Shown here in pieces: positions 42,201 to 54,200 of a stretch of 64,000 nt of DNA. The notes beneath the pieces were generated by a model that was not told where the DNA came from, did no database searches, and was given only the letters and a program-made list of their open reading frames with translations. The translations under genes and the position numbers were made by a program. The stretch comes from Verrucomicrobiota bacterium (lineage in GTDB: Bacteria > Verrucomicrobiota > Lentisphaeria > Oligosphaerales > Oligosphaeraceae), in assembly GCA_019136135.1 (NCBI GenBank), contig JAGVUR010000125.1, forward strand, positions 1 to 64,000, written 5' to 3'. Within the stretch, counting starts at the first letter, position 1. The number at the start of each line of letters is the position of its first letter.

Positions 42201-45200
42201 AACGATAGGTGATTTCACCGCCTTCGGGATCCGACGCGGGAACCTTGATGACCGCCGTCAAGACATCGTAGTCGTCAACACTGTTGCCGATCGCCGGGAT
42301 GTAGGCCACGTCGGGCGAGCCATCCTGGTTGACATCTTCAGCATTGGACAATGTTTCGATAACGACGCCTGGTGTCTTTGGCGCAACGAACGCATTGGTG
42401 ACCCAGCGGAAGTCATCGGTATCGCTCAACGGCTCGGTCACGTAGGCATAGAATCCATATTCCTTGCCGCCGATTGCGGTGTAGGCATTGGGCGGGAAGA
42501 TTCCAAAGACGCCTGTCGGCCTGATCGCGTGCTTCCATGCTGGGGAGGAACGCCAATCGGAACGCCGTGCGTAGTCTTCGATGGATCCGCCGCCGTCGTC
42601 AAACCTGAGATACAGAGCCAAACCTTGGCGTTCTGCCCAACCTGTCACAGCCGGCTTGTACCAGTTGTCAACGGCATCAGTGTTGAATTCAAGCCAGAAG
42701 TTGTCTTCCCTGTCGAGGAGTCCATTTCCGTTCTTGTCAACGTAGAACACTTCCATGGTACGTCCGATCGCTGATTGTTCGGCAGTGATGTTTACGTTTG
42801 TGGTCGTGATCGTTCCGTTTGCCGCGACGGTTTGGACGGTCCTGGTATAGGGTTCTCCAGCGATCCAGCCATTGGAACCGTATGAGAGCCTCAGGTCGAT
42901 CCCAGGATTATAGACATTGACCATGATCTGATCTTCGTCTTCGACTTCGTAGAGGGTAATGTCGAAGTCTTCCAGAAGTGCGTCTTCATTGATCGCTTCT
43001 GCGACGGTACGGTCGCGCCAGACGTCTTCGCCTTCGTCCCAACGTCCATTGGCGTTCTGGTCATGATAGCTGACGACCGCCCAGATGCCCTGGGTGCCGG
43101 GTTTGGTAGTCCATTCGCTGTCGGAGACATGCTCGTCAACGCGGAAGTTGTGAGTGTTGGTTCCGACAAGTCCGCCGCCGTCATGGGTGGTGTTGAAGCG
43201 ATCGTCCAAGCAGGTGTCGTAGATTCCCCAGGTCGGAGTGACCGGCCGCTTGTGACCATCGGCGATTTCCGTGGAGTTGCGGTAGAACGTGGTCATGTAG
43301 CCCAAGGCGCTGCTGTGGATGGCGACCTTGTTCGGCTTAACGCCCCAAACACGGACTTCGTCAATCAACAGGTACGAAGGATCGGCCTTCCTCTGTTCCT
43401 CCGTCATCTTCGTGCTGTTGCCGAAGTTTTCACCCAACTTCAAGTAGGTGTTGAAGCCGGAACCGACCTTGGTTGCGTCGATCGGGCACTGATCCTCGAC
43501 CTTGACGATGTTCGTGTAGGTCTTCGTCTCGTGCTCTTCGCCATCCAGGTACATGTACAGCCTGTGGTTGATCGAATCGTAGACACCAGTCAGGAAGTGC
43601 CACTTCGTCAAACCGCGGCGGTACAGGGCCTCACTGCCCGGAACCTTGATGTCAGTCGTATTGATCTCGATGTCAACACCGACGTCGCTGCGGATGAAGC
43701 GTTCCTTGCCGCTCTTCGACCTGAAGGAGATGAACGGATAGAGCTTCTTGGTGACCTGGTTTGCATCGGAAGCCTTGACGCGATAACCGATGGCGTAGTT
43801 CCAGGCCTGGGCGTCTTCCGCCATTTCATTGGCTTGGTACATGGTGGCGGTGAAGCTTCTGCGGACGAGATAGACGTCGTAGTCTTCATCGGTCCACTTT
43901 TCAGTGGTGGTGTCACCGCAATCGATTTCCATCACGCGGAAGCGAGCTTCCACGGTCCAGGTGGAGAATCCAACGCGGTTCGGATCATCGGCATTAGGTA
44001 CAGTCATTGTGCCGTGTTCAGCATCGATTTGACCAACCAAGTTGCCCTTGTAGATGAAGTTTGGAGCTCCAGCACGCGAGGGCTTGGAGAGTGAATCGAA
44101 TCCCTTGGTACCGCTATTGAGTTCGAGGAAATCGTCAAACTCGTCGTCGTCGGTATCGGTGAGATACGGGTCGGTGTTGATTCCCGGCCGCTGTTCGTCG
44201 CCGTTGAGCAGACCGTCGTTATCCGTATCCGCAGTTGCGACGTCAGGCTGGAGCGGATTGCTTCCGGCCAAGAATTCTTCTTCGTTTGTCCTGCCGTCAT
44301 TGTCAGGATCCCCATCCCTTCCGTAGTCTCCAGTCGGATTGAGAGGATCGAGTGTCGGTTCGGTTGTTGACACGATGCGGTCAACGATGCTTTCGTATCT
44401 TGTATAGGTGACTTCCCAGCCGTCCGGGAGTCCATCGCCATCGGTATCTTCGTTTTCAGGATTTGTTCCGTAGAAGTACTCTTCGCGGTTCTTGAGTCCA
44501 TCGCCATCGAAGTCGATTTCACTGTCACCGTAATTGAGCGGGTTGCAGGCTCCGCGATAGGTATTTTCCCAGCCGTCCGGCAGTCCGTCGCCATCGGAAT
44601 CCTTGGAGGTCGGATCCATCCATGCGTACGGGACGTCATAGTCGGGATCGTTGCCCAGCGAAGGATCACGGAAGATTGCGGACAGTTCGTATTCCTGCTT
44701 GTTGGTCAGGCCGTCGCCGTCGAAGTCTTCGTCCGGTCCCATGTCAAGCGTACCGAAGAAGTAGATTTCCCAGTCGTCCGGGAGTCCATCGCCATCGGTA
44801 TCGTTGTTGAAGAGGAAGAACGAGGAGTCGAAGATCATGCCGCGTCCGACTGTGAGTCCGGGTTCGTACTGGATTGTTTCAGGCTTGATGGTATCGGGCT
44901 GGCTCTTGTCTTCGCCTGGTTGCAAGGTATGGGACAGCACGCCGGCATGTTGCCAATCGTTCCACCAATCCTGCGGTTGCTTGATGTCTTCCGCCGTCTT
45001 GCCGCCATCGTCGAAGATGAACTGGGAAACGAGATTGCGGCCGAACTCGGATGACATGTCAAACTTGGACGTGATCATCGTGGTGATGGCCGATGCTTCC
45101 TTCGCTTCGCTCCAGAAGGAGACGGTATCAACATCGATGATCAAGCGTTCGGGCCAGTTTTCACCTTCCAGGTTACCGATGATGAATTCGCCCTTTTCGT

Positions 45201-48200
45201 ACGCGTTGGTACCCTTGCTGAGGATTGCGGACCGGTTGCTGCTTGCCGTCTGCGTGTTGTTCGTATCGTAGCTGATGTCGCCGGTAAGTTTATCCAGCGT
45301 GCACTTCATGCCTATGATCCTGTAGGATTGGCTTTCGCCTTCGGGATCCGCATCGATTACTGCGGTAATGAGGTAGAGGCTTTCTTCGCCGGTTTGGAAA
45401 CCGAACTTCGGTGCGTAGACTGCCGGTACCAGGAACGTACCGCCGTCCTTGCGGCTGATGAAGAACCTGATCGCTTCGCCGTCGAAGGTGAACTTGTAGT
45501 TGTCAACCTGGTTGACGCCAGCGTTTGTACGGCGCATGAAGGTCACTGGTTCGAACTTGCCAACCGGCCCGGTTCTCCAGACGCCGCTGGGGGTCTTGTC
45601 AATGTCATTCTTGAGGGTATTAGCCTTGTTGACACGGAACCAGAATTGGATGGTCAGGACGTTTCCTGAATGGAGCGCATTGTCCTTAACCTTAACTCTG
45701 TTGGTGCCGTCCATACGGAAGACCTTGGCGATCTTCTTGAGACGCTCGGCTTTTTCGGGCAGCGGCGTGGCAGGATCGTTGTCTTCCAGCGATGCGTGGT
45801 TGGGACCTTGCTCAGGCTGGCTGGTGGAGGAGACAGGGGACACGCCATAGTCATAGAGACCATGGACGGGGACACCGTCAACATAGAACGGATCCGTTCC
45901 TGCCTCGAAGCCGTCGGAGTAGCCGTCGTCGTCCGTGTCGGGATCGTTGGGCAATGACCCGGCGAATTGCTCGGCAAGGTTCGTCAGTCCGTCCATGTCG
46001 TAGTCCAAATCGCCGTCCATGTCGATGGAGTTGGTCATCATCAAGGTCGGATTGGTGTTGGACAGGTACTCGTAAAGGTTGACCAATCCATCGCCATCAT
46101 CGTCATTCCAGGCATCTGTGGGATCCTCTGGATCGAGTCCGTAGAGTTTTTCCCATTCGTCAGGCATTCCGTCGCCATCGGTGTCGAGGGTGTCGTCGGC
46201 AATGATTGGCGGATCTTCGCTGTCATCGTCATTGAAGCTGGGATAGGTACCTGCCGATGTGCGGATGAAGCGAGCCGCATTGCGCCATCCGGTCTTCCAG
46301 TCGCCGTAATAGGCGGAAGCTGAATCCTGGGCAGTTTCGCCGATGATGACGCCTCCCTTGTTGTAGAAGTCGTCAAACCTGTAGTATGCGACCAGATTCT
46401 CTTCGTATCCAGTCAAGGCGTTTTCACGTCCTGCGTAGATTTCATTGCCAGTTCTGACCACATTCCAGAATCTCAGGTCATCCAAGTAGCCGTTGAAGCC
46501 TTCACCGGCCTTCACAGAGGTGAATCCCGGTCCTTCAGTCAACTGCGAGACCCTGCCATGGGACTGGCGATTGAGTACGCCGTCGATGTACAGGGTGATG
46601 TTGCGCTTCACTCCGTCAAAGGAGATCGCCACATGAGTCCACTCGGACGCAGGAATCGGTTCCTTGGATGCCAAGGCAAACTCGTCACCCCTGTTGTCCG
46701 TGTAGTACATCGCGACCTTGCCCTGGGCATCGAGGCGAACGCCGTAGTTCACCAGCTTCTTCGCAGAGGCGCCCGTACCGATCTGGCCAACCGCACGTTC
46801 CAAAATCGTCTGCTCGGCGCCAACCAGTTCGGGTCTGATCCAGAACTCCAAGGTATAGGTGGAAAGTGCGAAACGCCCCAAGTTCGGGAAGAGCAAGTAT
46901 TCGCCCGCGTTGCCCATGAAGCGAACGGCTCCGTTGGTTCCAGGGCTGTTGCCGTCAGCAGGATCATAGCCCAAGCTGATCTCTTCGTTGTCCATGCGTC
47001 CGTCGTCATCCGTGTCAACCATGGTAGGATCGGTTCCAATCAGGTCTTCGTCAATGTTCTTGACGCCGTCGCCATCGAAGTCCTCGTCCGCATCGGAGAT
47101 ACCGTTGTTGTTGGAATCCTTGTCAAACGGGTTGGTGTTGACCAGGTATTCGACCAGGTTGCTCAGACCGTCGCCGTCAGGATCGTTGTCCAAGCCATAT
47201 CCCTGGTAGCCGACTTCCTTCGCCGCCATGTCAGGCTGGTTGAGGTAGGATGCCAGGGTGCCGGTACGACCGTGCCAGACAGCTCTCGGATCGAACTTGT
47301 ATTCGTCACCGTTGACAATCACTTCCTTTCCGTCCACGTTCAAGGCGAAATCGGCCTTCATGGTAGCGCGTGGAACAGAAACGGTCTGGACTGCCCAGCG
47401 TGAAATGGTGGTCGCGCTGGAGGTGGAAACGATGTAGTATCCAGGAGGCGTTGCGCTCAACGTCGAGGTGGCCCCGCCGGTATCCTGCAGGTACAGGAAG
47501 ATCTGGTTGCGACCCTTCTCCAAGTACTCGGCGATGTCAACCTCGCCGGCGCCGGTGATGGCGACGGCGCGACCATTCACCTGCATGCTCAAAACAGTAC
47601 CGTTCCACAAGTTCAAGGTAAACGGAGCTTCCATCGGCTTGCGATCCAAGACAATGTACTTCCACAACTGGACGTACATTCCGGAAGGATACGTGGCGAT
47701 GGACTTGGAGCTCTCGTAGTCGTAGTTTGCCGTCCTGTAGGCCGCGTTGCCCAAGGAACCGAAGATGGTGAAGTCACGCGCGATATGGCCGGCCTGGGCG
47801 CAAATCGTGGGGCCGTCGTAGGTAGTCGGGTTCGCAGTGTAGATCCTGGTCAGGCTCCCAACATTCCATCCGGTGGTTTCCCAGCCATTATAGGTGGTAT
47901 TGTAATTGCCCATCGTCGGCATGTCCGTGTTGTTGGCGACGACCTGGAAGTAGTCGCCGGCGGAGGCGATGACGGAATTTCTTCCGTAGGAGGACCTGAA
48001 GTTGCTCATCTTGCGCCAGTTGTCCAGGCCATGGAGTTCGACCCACCATTCAGGAATCTGGTCGTTGTCTTCATCGTCAATGCCAATGACCGGAGCATAC
48101 TCGTCGCTGGTGAACGCACCGAGGATGTCAATGGAGTATTCGCGCCCCATCTTGGCGAAGTCTTCGGCGCGAGTGCCACCATCGTCAAAGCGGTAGTACG

Positions 48201-51200
48201 TGACCAGCAAGTCAGCGTACTCATAGACATTGGTGACATTCCATGCGGGAACCTGCGAGCAAGAATACGATGAAGGTACCAATTGGCTTGCAAGCTGGTT
48301 GGCGTTGCAGAATTCCTTGTCAATCGTATTGTGGGTCGGGATGATGTCGTACAGCCAGCGGTTCAATTCCTTCTTGCTGCGCGCTTCCTTCCAGACGCGG
48401 AACTCGTCAATGAAGCCATCGCTCAGGTTCTTGGCCAAGTAGGCTTTGCCGGCGCCGATGTCGGCCTCGGCCTGAGTCTGGACAGCAATCATTGAAATGC
48501 CATCCAGGTACAACTGGAAGGAATGCTTCGTTGGCGTCCAAACCAATGCCAGGTGATACCACTTGCCTTGTTCAAGCTGCGGGATCTGGACTGCGTCCGG
48601 TGCCGCCTTGCCGCCAACCTTCACGGTGGGTTCGGCGACGTTCTGTTTGTAGATCTTGCCAACAGGATATCCTTCCTCGATCGACAGGCCGTAGCAATCG
48701 CTGATGTCACTCTCGAAGACGAAGATGTCACCGTCCATGTCAGTGCCCATCTGGAACCAGGTTTCGACGGTCCACTCGTCATTGCCCATGCTGAAGCGTG
48801 GTGCATCGTACAACTCAACACCATATTCGTCACCTGCCGTGGCGACGTATGCCGCGATATCCAAGCTGGCACGCTTGTCAAGCTTCACGTTGCTGCAAGG
48901 ATGGCTTGGGCTGGTGTTGGAGTCGATTTCCTCCTTGTCCGTGAATTCGTCGTCATCGGTATCGACGAGCCTCGGATCTGAGCCATAGCGCATTTCCTCG
49001 CGGTTGCTGAGACCATCGCCGTCAAAGTCTTCGTTGCCGTCGAGTACGCCGTTTCCATCGGAGTCCCTCGAGTATGGGCTGGTTCGGCAATAGTATTCAT
49101 AAAGGTTGCTGAGGCCATCGTCTCCGCCCGTGTTGGCTCCGCCTGCGACGTTTTGATTGTAGTCACCGTCGATTCCGTCGAAGTTATCGTCGTCGCCATT
49201 CGCGGTCATGCTGTAGGCGTCGGACTTGTCATAGCGGTTGTAGAACGCTTCCCACCAATCCGGGAGTCCGTCGCCGTCGCCGTCGTCGAGTCCCCTGAGG
49301 ATCTTTGCACCGGTGCAGACGACCCAGTCGGAGGTGCCGTCGGCTTCATCGATTTCGTACCAATCGATGGCGACCTGCTTGCCATTAGCATCCACTCCAA
49401 TGTTGGATTCGCTCTTGCGATCGGTAACCTTGTAGTCCTTCGCCTTGAGTTCGTAGGCCTCGGCAATTCGTGCGGGATAAGGCACGGTGAAGTCCTCGAT
49501 GTTCAGACCGGCATCGTCAAAGCGGTAGTATGCCAGTATGTCCGGGTAGAAGATGTTCATGATGGTGGAGCCATTTGCCGCACGCAATTCACCTGCGGTC
49601 TTGGTGCTTCCCCAAACGCGGACTTCGTCAATCAAGCCGCTCTTCAACGACTTTGCGTTGTCCATGCCGTCACCGCCAAGGTAGACTTCAATCGTCGTAT
49701 TGGACTTGATGTACGGACGATGGTTCTTCGTCATCGCCAATTCAACAACGCCGTCGATGATCACGGCCAAACGACCAAGCGTCGTATCCCATGTGACCGC
49801 CACGTGGGTCCAGGCATCAGAAGTCAACTTGGAGTTCGGAACGTCTTTGCCGCCGACCTTGATTTCCTTCGTGCCGTATTTGCCGTTGACGCCGTTGATC
49901 GTGTCAACCGCGTCGAAGCAACCATACAGATAGGCCCCGCCATCCTTCACGTCATAGCCCAAGCCCAATGCCGTAATCGTTGAAGCCGCCATGGCGGACA
50001 TCAAGCGGACGCTGGAACCTTCTTCCAAACTCGCACTGTCAACATAGACCCACATCTCGAAGGTCGCCGTGCTGGGAATGTTCTGGAAACGATCGTTCAT
50101 AGGAAGCTTGATACCCATCCAGTTGTTGCCCATGGCTTCATTGAGAACGGACATCTTCAAGCTGCGCTGGGGTGTGATCTTATAGTGACCGCCGTCGATT
50201 TCGGTATCGAGTACGTTCAAGTCGATATGCGCCATCGAGTAGTTGGGATGGGTCATGAACGCAGTTATGTCAAAGAAGCCGTGGATCTCGTCGTAATCGT
50301 TGATGCCGTCATCATCGGAGTCGCGTTTCTTGGGATGGGTGCCCCAGAATTGTTCCACGAGGTTGGTCAAGCCGTCGCCATCGGGATCTTCCTCGCCGTC
50401 AGGCTTTCCGGTGATGGTTTCGGGTTTCGTGGGATCCTTGCCGGCCAGGTACTCGTAGAGGTTGTTGAGCCCATCGCCGTCGGGATCGTCTTCCGCACCC
50501 CAGGCAAGGGAACCGAAGTACTTGATTTCCCAGTTGTCGGGCAAGCCGTCGCCGTCGGTATCCAGGTTGTCGACGTCAGTACGCGTATCGTCCTTGACCA
50601 AGATGTTGTAGTCAGGATCGAACGGAACCATTGAAACGACCTTTTCGTTGTTGGCGTCATAGACGAAATTGCCTTGGTCGTCAACCATGTAGACCACATC
50701 GCCATTTTCGTCCGTTTCGACCTGCAACTCATAGACGGTGAACTTGCCGAGAGGCGCGGAGATCGCATGGGCGAAACCGTTGTACCAGTCACGCTTCCAA
50801 GCGTAGTTCTCAATGGTCTTGCCGCCATCGTCAAACAAGAAGGCATGCATCAAGGTGGCATCCGAACGGACGTACGGAGTCGCAACCTTGAGGCAGTTGA
50901 ATGTGAACGTGCCGGTGGACAATACCGAAGCCAAGCCGCTCAGGCAGGTCTGGGCGACCTGACGCGCAGTGCGCGGTACGTTCCATATGGCTACATTGTC
51001 AATCAAACCGACAAATGCGCCGCCGATCGGAGCGTCCGGGTTGCCCATGACCTCGCCTTCCTGCGGCAAGGGACCGGCAATGGTGATTCCGCCGATGCCG
51101 CGCATCGTGGTCGCTGGCTTGTCGGCGATGTTATGACGGGCATAGGCTTGCTTGCCGTCAACGTAGATAATGATGCTGCCGCCCTCGCCAACCTCGTTGG

Positions 51201-54200
51201 GAGCGGTGAACACAGCCGCCAAGTGATGCCAAACTCCATCTTCCCAGGGAACATGGCCCGCCGTGGCAGTCATCGTGGCATGGATGTTGGCAACGATCTT
51301 GGTGCCATCGCCATTGGGGTTGTCCTTGACCACCGAGAATCCGGCGTAGGGCAGACCTTCTGCGGTAAGACCCATTTCGTAGTTGGTCGCGTCAATGCCG
51401 TTGTAACGTCCTACAGTACGCGCCATAATGACCTGGCGCTTGCCGTCCGCGTTTTCGTCAATGACAATGAGTTCGTCTTCCGTGCCCGGGTTTACGATGG
51501 TAAATGGGCGTCCCGTGGCGGAGGTCGGCTTGACCCATGCTTCCAACGTCCAGTTCCTCAGTTCCTCGTTGACCTCGCGATCGCCGACTTCCGGAACGTT
51601 CAACACATAGGTGCCGTCCGCACGCAAGGACAGGTTGGACCTGTTGTAGACATCAAGCGAATCCAACGGATCGGAGCCATTGATGAATTCGGTGTAGTCG
51701 TCAACGCCGTCGTCGTCGGTATCCTTTACATTGATAAATGTATTGAGCGCCTGTTCGAGCGTGTTGTTCAAGCCGTCCAGGTCGTAGTCATGCTCGCCGT
51801 CCAGCATTCCGTCGCCATCCACGTCAGGATTCAACGGATTGGTATTTGCCAGGTATTCGACCCAGTTGGTCAGTCCGTCGCCATCGGGATCCTGGTCGTA
51901 TGCCCAAGGTGCCAATGCGTAGTATTTTTCAAACCAGAAGTAACGCTTCAGCGTGCCATCTTCTTCCACCGCATGGGCATGGGCAGCATCCTCCTGTTCC
52001 AAATAGAGGATGGTTGGCACGACACCATTGGATGAGGGGATATTTTGCACATAGAACCACTTGACATGCCCGGTGTAGTTATCAGGCGTACGGCCATTGA
52101 TACGGACACGCGCCGCAAACGTATAGTAGTGACCGAAAGGATGGCTGTTTGTGCAGGTCAAGTTGTAGTTGGAGTGGTTCGCCCAAATCGTGATGCGGTT
52201 GCGACCATTCTTGAAGCGGCTGCCGATGCTGAAGGTGCCTTGGATAGCGTTGGACGTGCTGCTGTCTGTGTAGTGGGGATGCGGATGATGATCTAAGGTG
52301 CCGCCGGGCAAGGTGTGGCTGTTGCCATAGGGAACACGCTCCGCGTTCACATAAACCTGGATGGCGTTCCAACCCGTCACGCCACCAGAAGCTTCGGCAA
52401 AACCACCAACCAAGTAAGTGAGGTCGACGGACTCAATCGCCGAAATATCATCAATGAAGATATCAGTTATGTATACGAACGCATCCTGCCACCTATTGGT
52501 TGAGTGGCGTTCACCGTTCCAAATGGTTCCACCGGTCAGCGGATCGAGGAAGTCCGAATCTTCGTAGGGGAATTGCTGAGGAACGTCGTACGGGTTGTGA
52601 TCGGGATTAAATAGCCTTGAGGCATTGAAGAAGAAGTCCTGATCCAAGTCGTATGCGCCGCCTGCGGTTGGTCCCCAGTAGAGCTGCTGCCAACCATCGG
52701 GAATCGGATCGAACTCTGCTGTGCCGCTTCCTGACATGTTGATGGCGCGCTCGCCAACGTTGGTGTCTGACCAGAAGAAGCCAAACGTATCGTCAATGCC
52801 GGTGGAATCGACAAATGCGTTCCAGGTGGAAAGCATCCTGGCGCTCAAATCAGCTTTTTCGCCGTCAACGGTCTGCAGGGAATGCCGCCACTTGTTGATG
52901 ATTTCTACGACAACCGGATAGCTGAAGTCTTGAGCGTAGGTACCGCCATCGTCAAAACGATAGAGTGCGGCGGGGAGATTGGCAAAATCGGTCGTCGCGG
53001 CAAAGCCCGTGTTCAAGGGCAACGCCTTGCTCATCCATTCGCGGATCTGCTTGGGCAGCCTGGTGCCCTTGCGTCCGTCTGGCGTATCGCACCAGACGCG
53101 GACTTCGTCGATGTAACCCGTGAGATAGCTGCCGTCACGCTGTCCCAGGATTTCGGTGACAAAATCAGGATTGGCGGAACCGCCGTCAATAATCGGTGCG
53201 CCCTGGGAGTACAACGATCCGGCGAACGTGCCGTTGATGTACAGGTTCAAAGCCTTGGTGACTGGATTCCAGGTCGCGGCATAGTGCAACCAAATATTGT
53301 CCATCGCCTTGATGCCGTCGTTGGCAATCACTTCGCCGATGTTGGTGGTCAAGCCTATCGCATATTCCCAAGATCCCTGCATGGTGGTACGGACGTATGG
53401 CTTTCCGTCAATCAATCCCATGTCGAAGTAGTAGGACTCATTGCCTTCGGAATCCAAGGCAACCCTGCGGATCAAGGAACCTGTACGGCTGATATCGCCG
53501 CCATCCTGCACCTTGGCCAGCTGGAACCATGCTTCAATCGTCCAGCTCTTGGTCAGCGCTGGAGCATCCGCATCGTCATGCCCCAAGATGCGGTCGAATT
53601 CGGGAATGACCAAGACGTCATTGGCAGTGCCGCCAGCACGCAATGCGCGCCAAACCGAAGGTCCGAGGGGATCCAACGGACCTGACTTGGGCTCGTCGCC
53701 AGGCACTGACAGGTCGCCGTAGATTTCCACGTAGTCGCTGATTCCGTCGTCATCGGTGTCAACGAGGCTTGGGTTAGTTCCGAGCGTGGAGCCGTCGGGC
53801 GAACCCAACTTTTGCTCATCCAAGTTGCTCAGCCCATCGCCATCGCTATCGAATTCAGCGTCTGTGAGCGTACCTTGTCCCGGCAATCCGGTGATCGGCT
53901 TGGTGGGATCGGTCCCGGCGAGCCACTCGTAGTAGTCGTTCAATCCGTCGCCATCGGTGTCGGTGAAGCCGTACACGTCTCCGAACCCCGCTGTTTCCAG
54001 ATCCCCGAAATACGCCATTTCCCAGTCGTCCGGAAGCATGTCTCCGTCCGTATCGACATAGTCTTCCTCGACAGCTTCTTTCATCGGATAGGCAATGGCC
54101 GTATCATCCGCGACACCATCGCTGTCCTCATCCTGACCTGTGGTGAAGTTGCTTTCGGGGTTGCTCACGCGATTGGCCAATGCCTTCTTGGTCAAGGTCA